Shown in pieces: positions 1 through 12,387 of a DNA stretch of 64,000 nt. The position numbers were made by a program, and so were the translations under genes. A model generated the notes under the pieces. That model was not told the origin of the DNA, made no database searches, and was given only the letters and a program-made list of their open reading frames with translations. Each line of letters starts with the position of its first letter. Position 1 is the first letter of the stretch. This DNA is from Pararge aegeria (taxonomy: Eukaryota; Arthropoda; Insecta; Lepidoptera; Nymphalidae), in contig NC_053183.1 of NCBI RefSeq assembly GCF_905163445.1, forward strand, positions 21,488,501 to 21,552,500, written 5' to 3'.

Positions 1-961
1 ATTCCGGTGAGGGAGCCTGAGAAACTGCTACCACATCCAAGGAAGGCAGCAGGCGCGCAAATTACCCACTCCCTGCACGGGGGGGGGGAGGTACGGGTAG
101 GTAGTGACGAAAAATAACGATACGGGACTCTTACGAGGTCCCGTCATCGAATAATCAATACACGAACTGCCCACACACTTGTAAATATAGACGCGCAAGA
201 TCGTTACACGAACCGCTTACCATTATAGTAAACTACTATGCAAACACACATAACATATACGCAATAAGAGAACTTTAAATTGGAGATTTTACCCTACCAC
301 ACCCGTCTGTCTCATTCTGAAAACTATTCAAAATAATTGCTATTTTTCATTCTCATTCAAATATAAATAATAGTAAATAATATATAATTTTTGACTGAAC
401 TGAACCCAAGTGCCCGGCCTGTGGCCGGGCACCCCTCGTATTCATGTTCTAACCTAACCTAACCTAAATCTAGTTTTGACACCTTTAGACTTTAGATTCA
501 AGATTTAATGTGAATATATGCATTAATAAAAACTCATTACTATTTTAATACTAGTTATGCTGCTGTTGATGCACTGATGAAAGCCAGATAGCTAGATCAG
601 TGTTTAGTTAGTCGTAGTTGCCGGTGGGCTGAGGTCTAAAGGAATCCAAACTAGTTTTAAAAGGTTTGGATAGGTTAGGTTAGGTTAGAACATGAATAAG
701 ACGGGTGCCCGGCCGCAGGCCGGTCACTTAGGTTCAGTTCCGTTTAAAAAAAAAAAAACAAAAAACAAAACGTACCAATACAAAGTACTCTTATTCATAT
801 TAGAAGATATTGTAAAATAACAATTAATTTAATTTTTTTTTTTTTTTTTCACTTACACATTAGGCCCGTCGCGCCGCGCCACTACTATATGGGGCGAAGG
901 TGCGAAGTCGACGGCGACGACAAAGTACCGAGTCTAAGGAGACTGATGGCGGCGCCACACA
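1..961 (+). repeat. Partial satellite unit cut by the window edge
   Basis: The window opens inside the 18S-derived part of a unit: positions 1-146 read as degenerate 18S rRNA. This is followed by the AT-rich linker, the inverted-repeat module with its CCTAA and TTAGG blocks (about 448-690), and the poly-A / poly-T pair. The first complete unit starts at 962. Confidence 0.9.
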
Positions 962-3845
962 GTGGCGTTATGTCTCTATAAAAGTGGTGGTCTTTTATTA
1001 TGTTATTTATTAATGGTATTATTTTAATATCATATCAATATTGTACCCCGCACAGGGGGGAGGTACGGGTAGGTAGTGACGAAAAATAACGATACGGGAC
1101 TCTTACGAGGTCTCGCAATCGGAATGAGTACACTTTAAATATTTTAACGAGGTAAAATTTAAGGGCATTGAGGGTCTGGTGCCAGTGGTGGTTGATTAGA
1201 TCCACACACTATACTTTTTATAATTATGTGGCGTTATGTCTCTATAAAAGTGGTGGTCTTTTATTATGTTATTTATTAATGGTATTTTTTTAATATCATA
1301 TCAATATTGTACCCCGCACGGGGGGAGGTAGGGGGGTAGGTAGTGACGAAAAATAACGATACGGGACTCTTACGAGGTCTCGTAATCGGAATGAGTTTCT
1401 GCGACTACCATTGTCTGTCGCGGGTAACGGGGAATCAGGGTTCGATTCCGGTGAGGGAGCCTGAGAAACTGCTACCACATCCAAGGAAGGCAGCAGGCGC
1501 GCAAATTACCCACTCCCTGCACGGGGGGGGAGGTACGGGTAGGTAGTGACGAAAAATAACGATACGGGACTCTTACGAGGTCCCGTCATCGAATAATCAA
1601 TACACGAACTGCCCACACACTTGTAAATATAGACGCGCAAGATCGTTACACGAACCGCTTACCATTATAGTAAACTACTATGCAAACACACATAACATAT
1701 ACGCAATAAGAGAACTTTAAATTGGAGATTTTACCCTACCACACCCGTCTGTCTCATTCTGAAAACTATTCAAAATAATTGCTATTTTTCATTCTCATTC
1801 AAATATAAATAATAGTAAATAATATATAATTTTTGACTGAACTGAACCCAAGTGCCCGGCCTGTGGCCGGGCACCCCTCGTATTCATGTTCTAACCTAAC
1901 CTAACCTAAATCTAGTTTTGACACCTTTAGACTTTAGATTCAAGATTTAATGTGAATATATGCATTAATAAAAACTCATTACTATTTTAATACTAGTTAT
2001 GCTGCTGTTGATGCACTGATGAAAGCCAGATAGCTAGATCAGTGTTTAGTTAGTCGTAGTTGCCGGTGGGCTGAGGTCTAAAGGAATCCAAACTAGTTTT
2101 AAAAGGTTTGGATAGGTTAGGTTAGGTTAGAACATGAATAAGACGGGTGCCCGGCCGCAGGCCGGTCACTTAGGTTCAGTTCCGTTTAAAAAAAAAAAAA
2201 ACAAAAAACAAAACGTACCAATACAAAGTACTCTTATTCATATTAGAAGATATTGTAAAATAACAATTAATTTAATTTTTTTTTTTTTTTTTCACTTACA
2301 CATTAGGCCCGTCGCGCCGCGCCACTACTATATGTGGCGAAGGTGCGAAGTCGACGGCGACGACAAAGTACCGAGTCTAAGGAGACTGATGGCGGCGCCA
2401 CACAGTGGCGTTATGTCTCTATAAAAGTGGTGGTCTTTTATTATGTTATTTATTAATGGTATTATTTTAATATCATATCAATATTGTACCCCGCACAGGG
2501 GGGAGGTACGGGTAGGTAGTGACGAAAAATAACGATACGGGACTCTTACGAGGTCTCGCAATCGGAATGAGTACACTTTAAATATTTTAACGAGGTAAAA
2601 TTTAAGGGCATTGAGGGTCTGGTGCCAGTGGTGGTTGATTAGATCCACACACTATACTTTTTATAATTATGTGGCGTTATGTCTCTATAAAAGTGGTGGT
2701 CTTTTATTATGTTATTTATTAATGGTATTTTTTTAATATCATATCAATATTGTACCCCGCACGGGGGGAGGTAGGGGGGTAGGTAGTGACGAAAAATAAC
2801 GATACGGGACTCTTACGAGGTCTCGTAATCGGAATAAGTTTCTGCGACTACCATTGTCTGTCGCGGGTAACGGGGAATCAGGGTTCGATTCCGGTGAGGG
2901 AGCCTGAGAAACTGCTACCACATCCAAGGAAGGCAGCAGGCGCGCAAATTACCCACTCCCTGCACGGGGGGGGAGGTACGGGTAGGTAGTGACGAAAAAT
3001 AACGATACGGGACTCTTACGAGGTCCCGTCATCGAATAATCAATACACGAACTGCCCACACACTTGTAAATATAGACGCGCAAGATCGTTACACGAACCG
3101 CTTACCATTATAGTAAACTACTATGCAAACACACATAACATATACGCAATAAGAGAACTTTAAATTGGAGATTTTACCCTACCACACCCGTCTGTCTCAT
3201 TCTGAAAACTATTCAAAATAATTGCTATTTTTCATTCTCATTCAAATATAAATAATAGTAAATAATATATAATTTTTGACTGAACTGAACCCAAGTGCCC
3301 GGCCTGTTGCCGGGCACCCCTCGTATTCATGTTCTAACCTAACCTAACCTAAATCTAGTTTTGACACCTTTAGACTTTAGATTCAAGATTTAATGTGAAT
3401 ATATGCATTAATAAAAACTCATTACTATTTTAATACTAGTTATGCTGCTGTTGATGCACTGATGAAAGCCAGATAGCTAGATCAGTGTTTAGTTAGTCGT
3501 AGTTGCCGGTGGGCTGAGGTCTAAAGGAATCCAAACTAGTTTTAAAAGGTTTGGATAGGTTAGGTTAGGTTAGAACATGAATAAGACGGGTGCCCGGCCG
3601 CAGGCCGGTCACTTAGGTTCAGTTCCGTTTAAAAAAAAAAAAACAAAAAACAAAACGTACCAATACAAAGTACTCTTATTCATATTAGAAGATATTGTAA
3701 AATAACAATTAATTTAATTTTTTTTTTTTTTTTCACTTACACATTAGGCCCGTCGCGCCGCGCCACTACTATATGGGGCGAAGGTGCGAAGTCGACGGCG
3801 ACGACAAAGTACCGAGTCTAAGGAGACTGATGGCGGCGCCACACA
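962..3845 (+). repeat. Two type 1 satellite units
   Basis: Both are full length (1443 and 1441 bp) and have the type 1 marks: CACTCCCTGCAC with an 8-G tract, GAGGTCCCGTCATCG, AATAAGAGAAC and GTGCCCGGCCTG. The second has CCTGTTGCCGGG at about 3305, a change that recurs at about 10200. Confidence 0.88.
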
Positions 3846-4972
3846 GTGGCGTTATGTCTCTATAAAAGTGGTGGTCTTTTATTATGTTATTTATTAATGG
3901 TATTATTTTAATATCATATCAATATTGTACCCCGCACAGGGGGGAGGTACGGGTAGGTAGTGACGAAAAATAACGATACGGGACTCTTACGAGGTCTCGC
4001 AATCGGAATGAGTACACTTTAAATATTTTAACGAGGTAAAATTTAAGGGCATTGAGGGTCTGGTGCCAGTGGTGGTTGATTAGATCCACACACTATACTT
4101 TTTATAATTATGTGGCGTTATGTCTCTATAAAAGTGGTGGTCTTTTATTATGTTATTTATTAATGGTATTTTTTTAATATCATATCAATATTGTACCCCG
4201 CACGGGGGGAGGTAGGGGGGTAGGTAGTGACGAAAAATAACGATACGGGACTCTTACGAGGTCTCGTAATCGGAATGAGTTTCTGCGACTACCATTGTCT
4301 GTCACCCCGTCACCCGTCTGTCTCATTCTGAAAACTATTCAAAATAATTGCTATTTTTCATTCTCATTCAAATATAAATAATAGTAAATAATATATAATT
4401 TTTGACTGAACTGAACCCAAGTGCCCGGCCTGTGGCCGGGCACCCCTCGTATTCATGTTCTAACCTAACCTAACCTAAATCTAGTTTTGACACCTTTAGA
4501 CTTTAGATTCAAGATTTAATGTGAATATATGCATTAATAAAAACTCATTACTATTTTAATACTAGTTATGCTGCTGTTGATGCACTGATGAAAGCCAGAT
4601 AGCTAGATCAGTGTTTAGTTAGTCGTAGTTGCCGGTGGGCTGAGGTCTAAAGGAATCCAAACTAGTTTTAAAAGGTTTGGATAGGTTAGGTTAGGTTAGA
4701 ACATGAATAAGACGGGTGCCCGGCCGCAGGCCGGTCACTTAGGTTCAGTTCCGTTTAAAAAAAAAAAAACAAAAAACAAAACGTACCAATACAAAGTACT
4801 CTTATTCATATTAGAAGATATTGTAAAATAACAATTAATTTAATTTTTTTTTTTTTTTTTCACTTACACATTAGGCCCGTCGCGCCGCGCCACTACTATA
4901 TGGGGCGAAGGTGCGAAGTCGACGGCGACGACAAAGTACCGAGTCTAAGGAGACTGATGGCGGCGCCACACA
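3846..4972 (+). repeat. Satellite unit with ~316-bp deletion
   Basis: The unit is only 1127 bp. It is normal to CCATTGTCTGTC (ending 4303), then a 7-base filler ACCCCGT (4304-4310), then it resumes at CACCCGTCTGTCTC. The rest of 18S copy C/A and the linker after it are missing. Filler bases at the joint suggest end joining rather than homologous exchange. Confidence 0.88.
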
Positions 4973-7900
4973 GTGGCGTTATGTCTCTATAAAAGTGGTG
5001 GTCTTTTATTATGTTATTTATTAATGGTATTATTTTAATATCATATCAATATTGTACCCCGCACAGGGGGGAGGTACGGGTAGGTAGTGACGAAAAATAA
5101 AGATACGGGACTCTTACGAGGTCTCGCAATCGGAATGAGTACACTTTAAATATTTTAACGAGGTAAAATTTAAGGGCATTGAGGGTCTGGTGCCAGTGGT
5201 GGTTGATTAGATCCACACACTATACTTTTTATAATTATGTGGCGTTATGTCTCTATAAAAGTGGTGGTCTTTTATTATGTTATTTATTAATGGTATTTTT
5301 TTAATATCATATCAATATTGTACCCCGCACGGGGGGAGGTAGGGGGGTAGGTAGTGACGAAAAATAACGATACGGGACTCTTACGAGGTCTCGTAATCGG
5401 AATGAGTTTCTGCGACTACCATTGTCTGTCGCGGGTAACGGGGAATCAGGGTTCGATTCCGGTGAGGGAGCCTGAGAAACTGCTACCACATCCAAGGAAG
5501 GCAGCAGGCGCGCAAATTACCCACTCCCTGCACGGGGGGGGAGGTACGGGTAGGTAGTGACGAAAAATAACGATACGGGACTCTTACGAGGTCCCGTCAT
5601 CGAATAATCAATACACGAACTGCCCACACACTTGTAAATATAGACGCGCAAGATCGTTACACGAACCGCTTACCATTATAGTAAACTACTATGCAAACAC
5701 ACATAACATATACGCAATAAGAGAACTTTAAATTGGAGATTTTACCCTACCACACCCGTCTGTCTCATTCTGAAAACTATTCAAAATAATTGCTATTTTT
5801 CATTCTCATTCAAATATAAATAATAGTAAATAATATATAATTTTTGACTGAACTGAACCCAAGTGCCCGGCCTGCGGCCGGGCACCCCTCGTATTCATGT
5901 TCTAACCTAACCTAACCTAAATCTAGTTTTGACACCTTTAGACTTTAGATTCAAGATTTAATGTGAATATATGCATTAATAAAAACTCATTACTATTTTA
6001 ATACTAGTTATGCTGCTGTTGATGCACTGATGAAAGCCAGATAGCTAGATCAGTGTTTAGTTAGTCGTAGTTGCCGGTGGGCTGAGGTCTAAAGGAATCC
6101 AAACTAGTTTTAAAAGGTTTGGATAGGTTAGGTTAGGTTAGAACATGAATAAGACGGGTGCCCGGCCGCAGGCCGGTCACTTAGGTTCAGTTCCGTTTAA
6201 AAAAAAAAAAACAAAAAACAAAACGTACCAATACAAAGTACTCTTATTCATATTAGAAGATATTGTAAAATAACAATTAATTTAATTTTTTTTTTTTTTT
6301 TTCACTTACACATTAGGCCCGTCGCGCCGCGCCACTACTATATGGGGCGAAGGTGCGAAGTCGACGGCGACGACAAAGTACCGAGTCTAAGGAGACTGAT
6401 GGCGGCGCCACACAGTGGCGTTATGTCTCTATAAAAGTGGTGGTCTTTTATTATGTTATTTATTAATGGTATTATTTTAATATCATATCAATATTGTACC
6501 CCGCACAGGGGGGAGGTACGGGTAGGTAGTGACGAAAAATAACGATACGGGACTCTTACGAGGTCTCGCAATCGGAATGAGTACACTTTAAATATTTTAA
6601 CGAGGTAAAATTTAAGGGCATTGAGGGTCTGGTGCCAGTGGTGGTTGATTAGATCCACACACTATACTTTTTATAATTATGTGGCGTTATGTCTCTATAA
6701 AAGTGGTGGTCTTTTATTATGTTATTTATTAATGGTATTTTTTTAATATCATATCAATATTGTACCCCGCACGGGGGGAGGTAGGGGGGTAGGTAGTGAC
6801 GAAAAATAACGATACGGGACTCTTACGAGGTCTCGTAATCGGAATGAGTTTCTGCGACTACCATTGTCTGTCGCGGGTAACGGGGAATCAGGGTTCGATT
6901 CCGGTGAGGGAGCCTGAGAAACTGCTACCACATCCAAGGAAGGCAGCAGGCGCGCAAATTACCCACTCCCTGCACGGGGGGGGAGGTACGGGTAGGTAGT
7001 GACGAAAAATAACGATACGGGACTCTTACGAGGTCCCGTCATCGAATAATCAATACACGAACTGCCCACACACTTGTAAATATAGACGCGCAAGATCGTT
7101 ACACGAACCGCTTACCATTATAGTAAACTACTATGCAAACACACATAACATATACGCAATAAGAGAACTTTAAATTGGAGATTTTACCCTACCACACCCG
7201 TCTGTCTCATTCTGAAAACTATTCAAAATAATTGCTATTTTTCATTCTCATTCAAATATAAATAATAGTAAATAATATATAATTTTTGACTGAACTGAAC
7301 CCAAGTGCCCGGCCTGTGGCCGGGCACCCCTCGTATTCATGTTCTAACCTAACCTAACCTAAATCTAGTTTTGACACCTTTAGACTTTAGATTCAAGATT
7401 TAATGTGAATATATGCATTAATAAAAACTCATTACTATTTTAATACTAGTTATGCTGCTGTTGATGCACTGATGAAAGCCAGATAGCTAGATCAGTGTTT
7501 AGTTAGTCGTAGTTGCCGGTGGGCTGAGGTCTAAAGGAATCCAAACTAGTTTTAAAAGGTTTGGATAGGTTAGGTTAGGTTAGAACATGAATAAGACGGG
7601 TGCCCGGCCGCAGGCCGGTCACTTAGGTTCAGTTCCGTTTAAAAAAAAAAAAACAAAAAACAAAACGTACCAATACAAAGTACTCTTATTCATATTAGAA
7701 GATATTGTAAAATAACAATTAATTTAATTTTTTTTTTTTTTTTTCACTTACACATTAGGCCCGTCGCGCCGCGCCACTACTATATGGGGCGAAGGTGCGA
7801 AGTCGACGGCGACGACAAAGTACCGAGTCTAAGGAGACTGATGGCGGCGCCACACAGTGGCGTTATGTCTCTATAAAAGTGGTGGTCTTTTATTATGTTA

Positions 7901-10743
7901 TTTATTAATGGTATTATTTTAATATCATATCAATATTGTACCCCGCACAGGGGGGAGGTACGGGTAGGTAGTGACGAAAAATAACGATACGGGACTCTTA
8001 CGAGGTCTCGCAATCGGAATGAGTACACTTTAAATATTTTAACGAGGTAAAATTTAAGGGCATTGAGGGTCTGGTGCCAGTGGTGGTTGATTAGATCCAC
8101 ACACTATACTTTTTATAATTATGTGGCGTTATGTCTCTATAAAAGTGGTGGTCTTTTATTATGTTATTTATTAATGGTATTTTTTTAATATCATATCAAT
8201 ATTGTACCCCGCACGGGGGGAGGTAGGGGGGTAGGTAGTGACGAAAAATAACGATACGGGACTCTTACGAGGTCTCGTAATCGGAATGAGTTTCTGCGAC
8301 TACCATTGTCTGTCGCGGGTAACGGGGAATCAGGGTTCGATTCCGGTGAGGGAGCCTGAGAAACTGCTACCACATCCAAGGAAGGCAGCAGGCGCGCAAA
8401 TTACCCACTCCCTGCACGGGGGGGGAGGTACGGGTAGGTAGTGACGAAAAATAACGATACGGGACTCTTACGAGGTCCCGTCATCGAATAATCAATACAC
8501 GAACTGCCCACACACTTGTAAATATAGACGCGCAAGATCGTTACACGAACCGCTTACCATTATAGTAAACTACTATGCAAACACACATAACATATACGCA
8601 ATAAGAGAACTTTAAATTGGAGATTTTACCCTACCACACCCGTCTGTCTCATTCTGAAAACTATTCAAAATAATTGCTATTTTTCATTCTCATTCAAATA
8701 TAAATAATAGTAAATAATATATAATTTTTGACTGAACTGAACCCAAGTGCCCGGCCTGTGGCCGGGCACCCCTCGTATTCATGTTCTAACCTAACCTAAC
8801 CTAAATCTAGTTTTGACACCTTTAGACTTTAGATTCAAGATTTAATGTGAATATATGCATTAATAAAAACTCATTACTATTTTAATACTAGTTATGCTGC
8901 TGTTGATGCACTGATGAAAGCCAGATAGCTAGATCAGTGTTTAGTTAGTCGTAGTTGCCGGTGGGCTGAGGTCTAAAGGAATCCAAACTAGTTTTAAAAG
9001 GTTTGGATAGGTTAGGTTAGGTTAGAACATGAATAAGACGGGTGCCCGGCCGCAGGCCGGTCACTTAGGTTCAGTTCCGTTTAAAAAAAAAAAAAACAAA
9101 AAACAAAACGTACCAATACAAAGTACTCTTATTCATATTAGAAGATATTGTAAAATAACAATTAATTTAATTTTTTTTTTTTTTTTTCACTTACACATTA
9201 GGCCCGTCGCGCCGCGCCACTACTATATGTGGCGAAGGTGCGAAGTCGACGGCGACGACAAAGTACCGAGTCTAAGGAGACTGATGGCGGCGCCACACAG
9301 TGGCGTTATGTCTCTATAAAAGTGGTGGTCTTTTATTATGTTATTTATTAATGGTATTATTTTAATATCATATCAATATTGTACCCCGCACAGGGGGGAG
9401 GTACGGGTAGGTAGTGACGAAAAATAACGATACGGGACTCTTACGAGGTCTCGCAATCGGAATGAGTACACTTTAAATATTTTAACGAGGTAAAATTTAA
9501 GGGCATTGAGGGTCTGGTGCCAGTGGTGGTTGATTAGATCCACACACTATACTTTTTATAATTATGTGGCGTTATGTCTCTATAAAAGTGGTGGTCTTTT
9601 ATTATGTTATTTATTAATGGTATTTTTTTAATATCATATCAATATTGTACCCCGCACGGGGGGAGGTAGGGGGGTAGGTAGTGACGAAAAATAACGATAC
9701 GGGACTCTTACGAGGTCTCGTAATCGGAATGAGTTTCTGCGACTACCATTGTCTGTCGCGGGTAACGGGGAATCAGGGTTCGATTCCGGTGAGGGAGCCT
9801 GAGAAACTGCTACCACATCCAAGGAAGGCAGCAGGCGCGCAAATTACCCACTCCCTGCACGGGGGGGGAGGTACGGGTAGGTAGTGACGAAAAATAACGA
9901 TACGGGACTCTTACGAGGTCCCGTCATCGAATAATCAATACACGAACTGCCCACACACTTGTAAATATAGACGCGCAAGATCGTTACACGAACCGCTTAC
10001 CATTATAGTAAACTACTATGCAAACACACATAACATATACGCAATAAGAGAACTTTAAATTGGAGATTTTACCCTACCACACCCGTCTGTCTCATTCTGA
10101 AAACTATTCAAAATAATTGCTATTTTTCATTCTCATTCAAATATAAATAATAGTAAATAATATATAATTTTTGACTGAACTGAACCCAAGTGCCCGGCCT
10201 GTTGCCGGGCACCCCTCGTATTCATGTTCTAACCTAACCTAACCTAAATCTAGTTTTGACACCTTTAGACTTTAGATTCAAGATTTAATGTGAATATATG
10301 CATTAATAAAAACTCATTACTATTTTAATATTAGTTATGCTGCTGTTGATGCACTGATGAAAGCCAGATAGCTAGATCAGTGTTTAGTTAGTCGTAGTTG
10401 CCGGTGGGCTGAGGTCTAAAGGAATCCAAACTAGTTTTAAAAGGTTTGGATAGGTTAGGTTAGGTTAGAACATGAATAAGACGGGTGCCCGGCCGCAGGC
10501 CGGTCACTTAGGTTCAGTTCCGTTTAAAAAAAAAAAAAAACAAAAAACAAAACGTACCAATACAAAGTACTCTTATTCATATTAGAAGATATTGTAAAAT
10601 AACAATTAATTTAATTTTTTTTTTTTTTTTTCACTTACACATTAGGCCCGTCGCGCCGCGCCACTACTATATGGGGCGAAGGTGCGAAGTCGACGGCGAC
10701 GACAAAGTACCGAGTCTAAGGAGACTGATGGCGGCGCCACACA
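4973..10743 (+). repeat. Four type 1 satellite units
   Basis: Units start at 4973, 6415, 7857 and 9300, with lengths 1442-1444. They are near identical. The first has AATAAAGATACG at about 5097 and a CCTGCGGCC hairpin loop at about 5872. The last has CCTGTTGCCGGG at about 10199 and TAATATTAG for TAATACTAG at about 10327. Confidence 0.88.
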
Positions 10744-12387
10744 GTGGCGTTATGTCTCTATAAAAGTGGTGGTCTTTTATTATGTTATTTATTAATGGTA
10801 TTATTTTAATATCATATCAATATTGTACCCCGCACAGGGGGGAGGTACGGGTAGGTAGTGACGAAAAATAACGATACGGGACTCTTACGAGGTCTCGCAA
10901 TCGGAATGAGTACACTTTAAATATTTTAACGAGGTAAAATTAAAGGGCATTGAGGGTCTGGTGCCAGTGGTGGTTGATTAGATCCACACACTATACTTTT
11001 TATAATTATGTGGCGTTATGTCTCTATAAAAGTGGTGGTCTTTTATTATGTTATTTATTAATGGTATTTTTTTAATATCATATCAATATTGTACCCCGCA
11101 CGGGGGGAGGTAGGGGGGTAGGTAGTGACGAAAAATAACGATACGGGACTCTTACGAGGTCTCGTAATCGGAATGAGTTTCTGCGACTGCCATTGTCTGT
11201 CGCGGGTAACGGGGAATCAGGGTTCGATTCCGGTGAGGGAGCCTGAGAAACTGCTACCACATCCAAGGAAGGCAGCAGGCGCGCAAATTACCCACTCCCT
11301 GCACGGGGGGGGAGGTACGGGTAGGTAGTGACGAAAAATAACGATACGGGACTCTTACGAGGTCTCGTAATCGGAATGAGTTTCTGCGACTACCATTGTC
11401 TGTCGCGGGTAACGGGGAATCAGGGTTCGATTCCGGTGAGGGAGCCTGAGAAACTGCTACCACATCCAAGGAAGGCAGCAGGCGCGCAAATTACCCACTC
11501 CCTGCACGGGGGGGGAGGTACGGGTAGGTAGTGACGAAAAATAACGATACGGGACTCTTACGAGGTCCCGTCAACGAATAATCAATACACGAACTGCCCA
11601 CACACTTGTAAATATAGACGCGCAAGATCGTTACACGAACCGCTTACCATTATAGTAAACTACTATGCAAACACACATAACATATACGCAATAAGAGAAC
11701 TTTAAATTGGAGATTTTACCCTACCACACCCGTCTGTCTCATTCTGAAAACTATTCAAAATAATTGCTATTTTTCATTCTCATTCAAATATAAATAATAG
11801 TAAATAATATATAATTTTTGACTGAACTGAACCCAAGTGCCCGGCCTGTGGCCGGGCACCCCTCGTATTCATGTTCTAACCTAACCTAACCTAAATCTAG
11901 TTTTGACACCTTTAGACTTTAGATTCAAGATTTAATGTGAATATATGCATTAATAAAAACTCATTACTATTTTAATACTAGTTATGCTGCTGTTGATGCA
12001 CTGATGAAAGCCAGATAGCTAGATCAGTGTTTAGTTAGTCGTAGTTGCCGGTGGGCTGAGGTCTAAAGGAATCCAAACTAGTTTTAAAAGCTTTGGATAG
12101 GTTAGGTTAGGTTAGAACATGAATAAGACGGGTGCCCGGCCGCAGGCCGGTCACTTAGGTTCAGTTCCGTTTAAAAAAAAAAAAACAAAAAACAAAACGT
12201 ACCAATACAAAGTACTCTTATTCATATTAGAAGATATTGTAAAATAACAATTAATTTAATTTTTTTTTTTTTTTTCACTTACACATTAGGCCCGTCGCGC
12301 CGCGCCACTACTATATGGGGCGAAGGTGCGAAGTCGACGGCGACGACAAAGTACCGAGTCTAAGGAGACTGATGGCGGCGCCACACA
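10744..12387 (+). repeat. Satellite unit with extra 203-bp 18S segment
   Basis: The unit is 1644 bp long because the 18S copy C block is present twice in tandem: the stretch beginning at the GTAGTGACGAAAAATAACGA of 11125 recurs at 11328, a shift of 203 bp. The first copy has GCGACTGCC, a base change shared with the unit at 46984; the second has the usual GCGACTACC. Confidence 0.9.
11125..11530 (+). pseudogene. Tandem 203-bp 18S rRNA fragment dimer
   Basis: Two copies of a segment in which the middle part of the 18S stretch (GTGACGAAAAATAAC to GGAATGAG) is joined to the part that normally precedes it (CGGGTAACGGGGAATC to ACTCCCTGCAC). Reading on, the same order repeats, so the local structure is a true 203-bp tandem repeat of an 18S piece. 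It is non-functional as rRNA. Confidence 0.88.

Noticed and set aside
1296..1546. Conserved 62-codon minus-strand and 67-codon plus-strand frames, repeated in almost every unit (for example 1296-1484 and 1343-1546)
   Set aside because: Both lie across the 18S-derived stretch. Their conservation follows from satellite homogeneity and the rRNA origin. They lack any domain, and their ends shift with G-tract length.
2134..2424. 96- or 82-codon plus-strand frames across the poly-A / poly-T pair
   Set aside because: They encode Lys and Phe runs from homopolymers and open or close with tract length from unit to unit. Not a protein.
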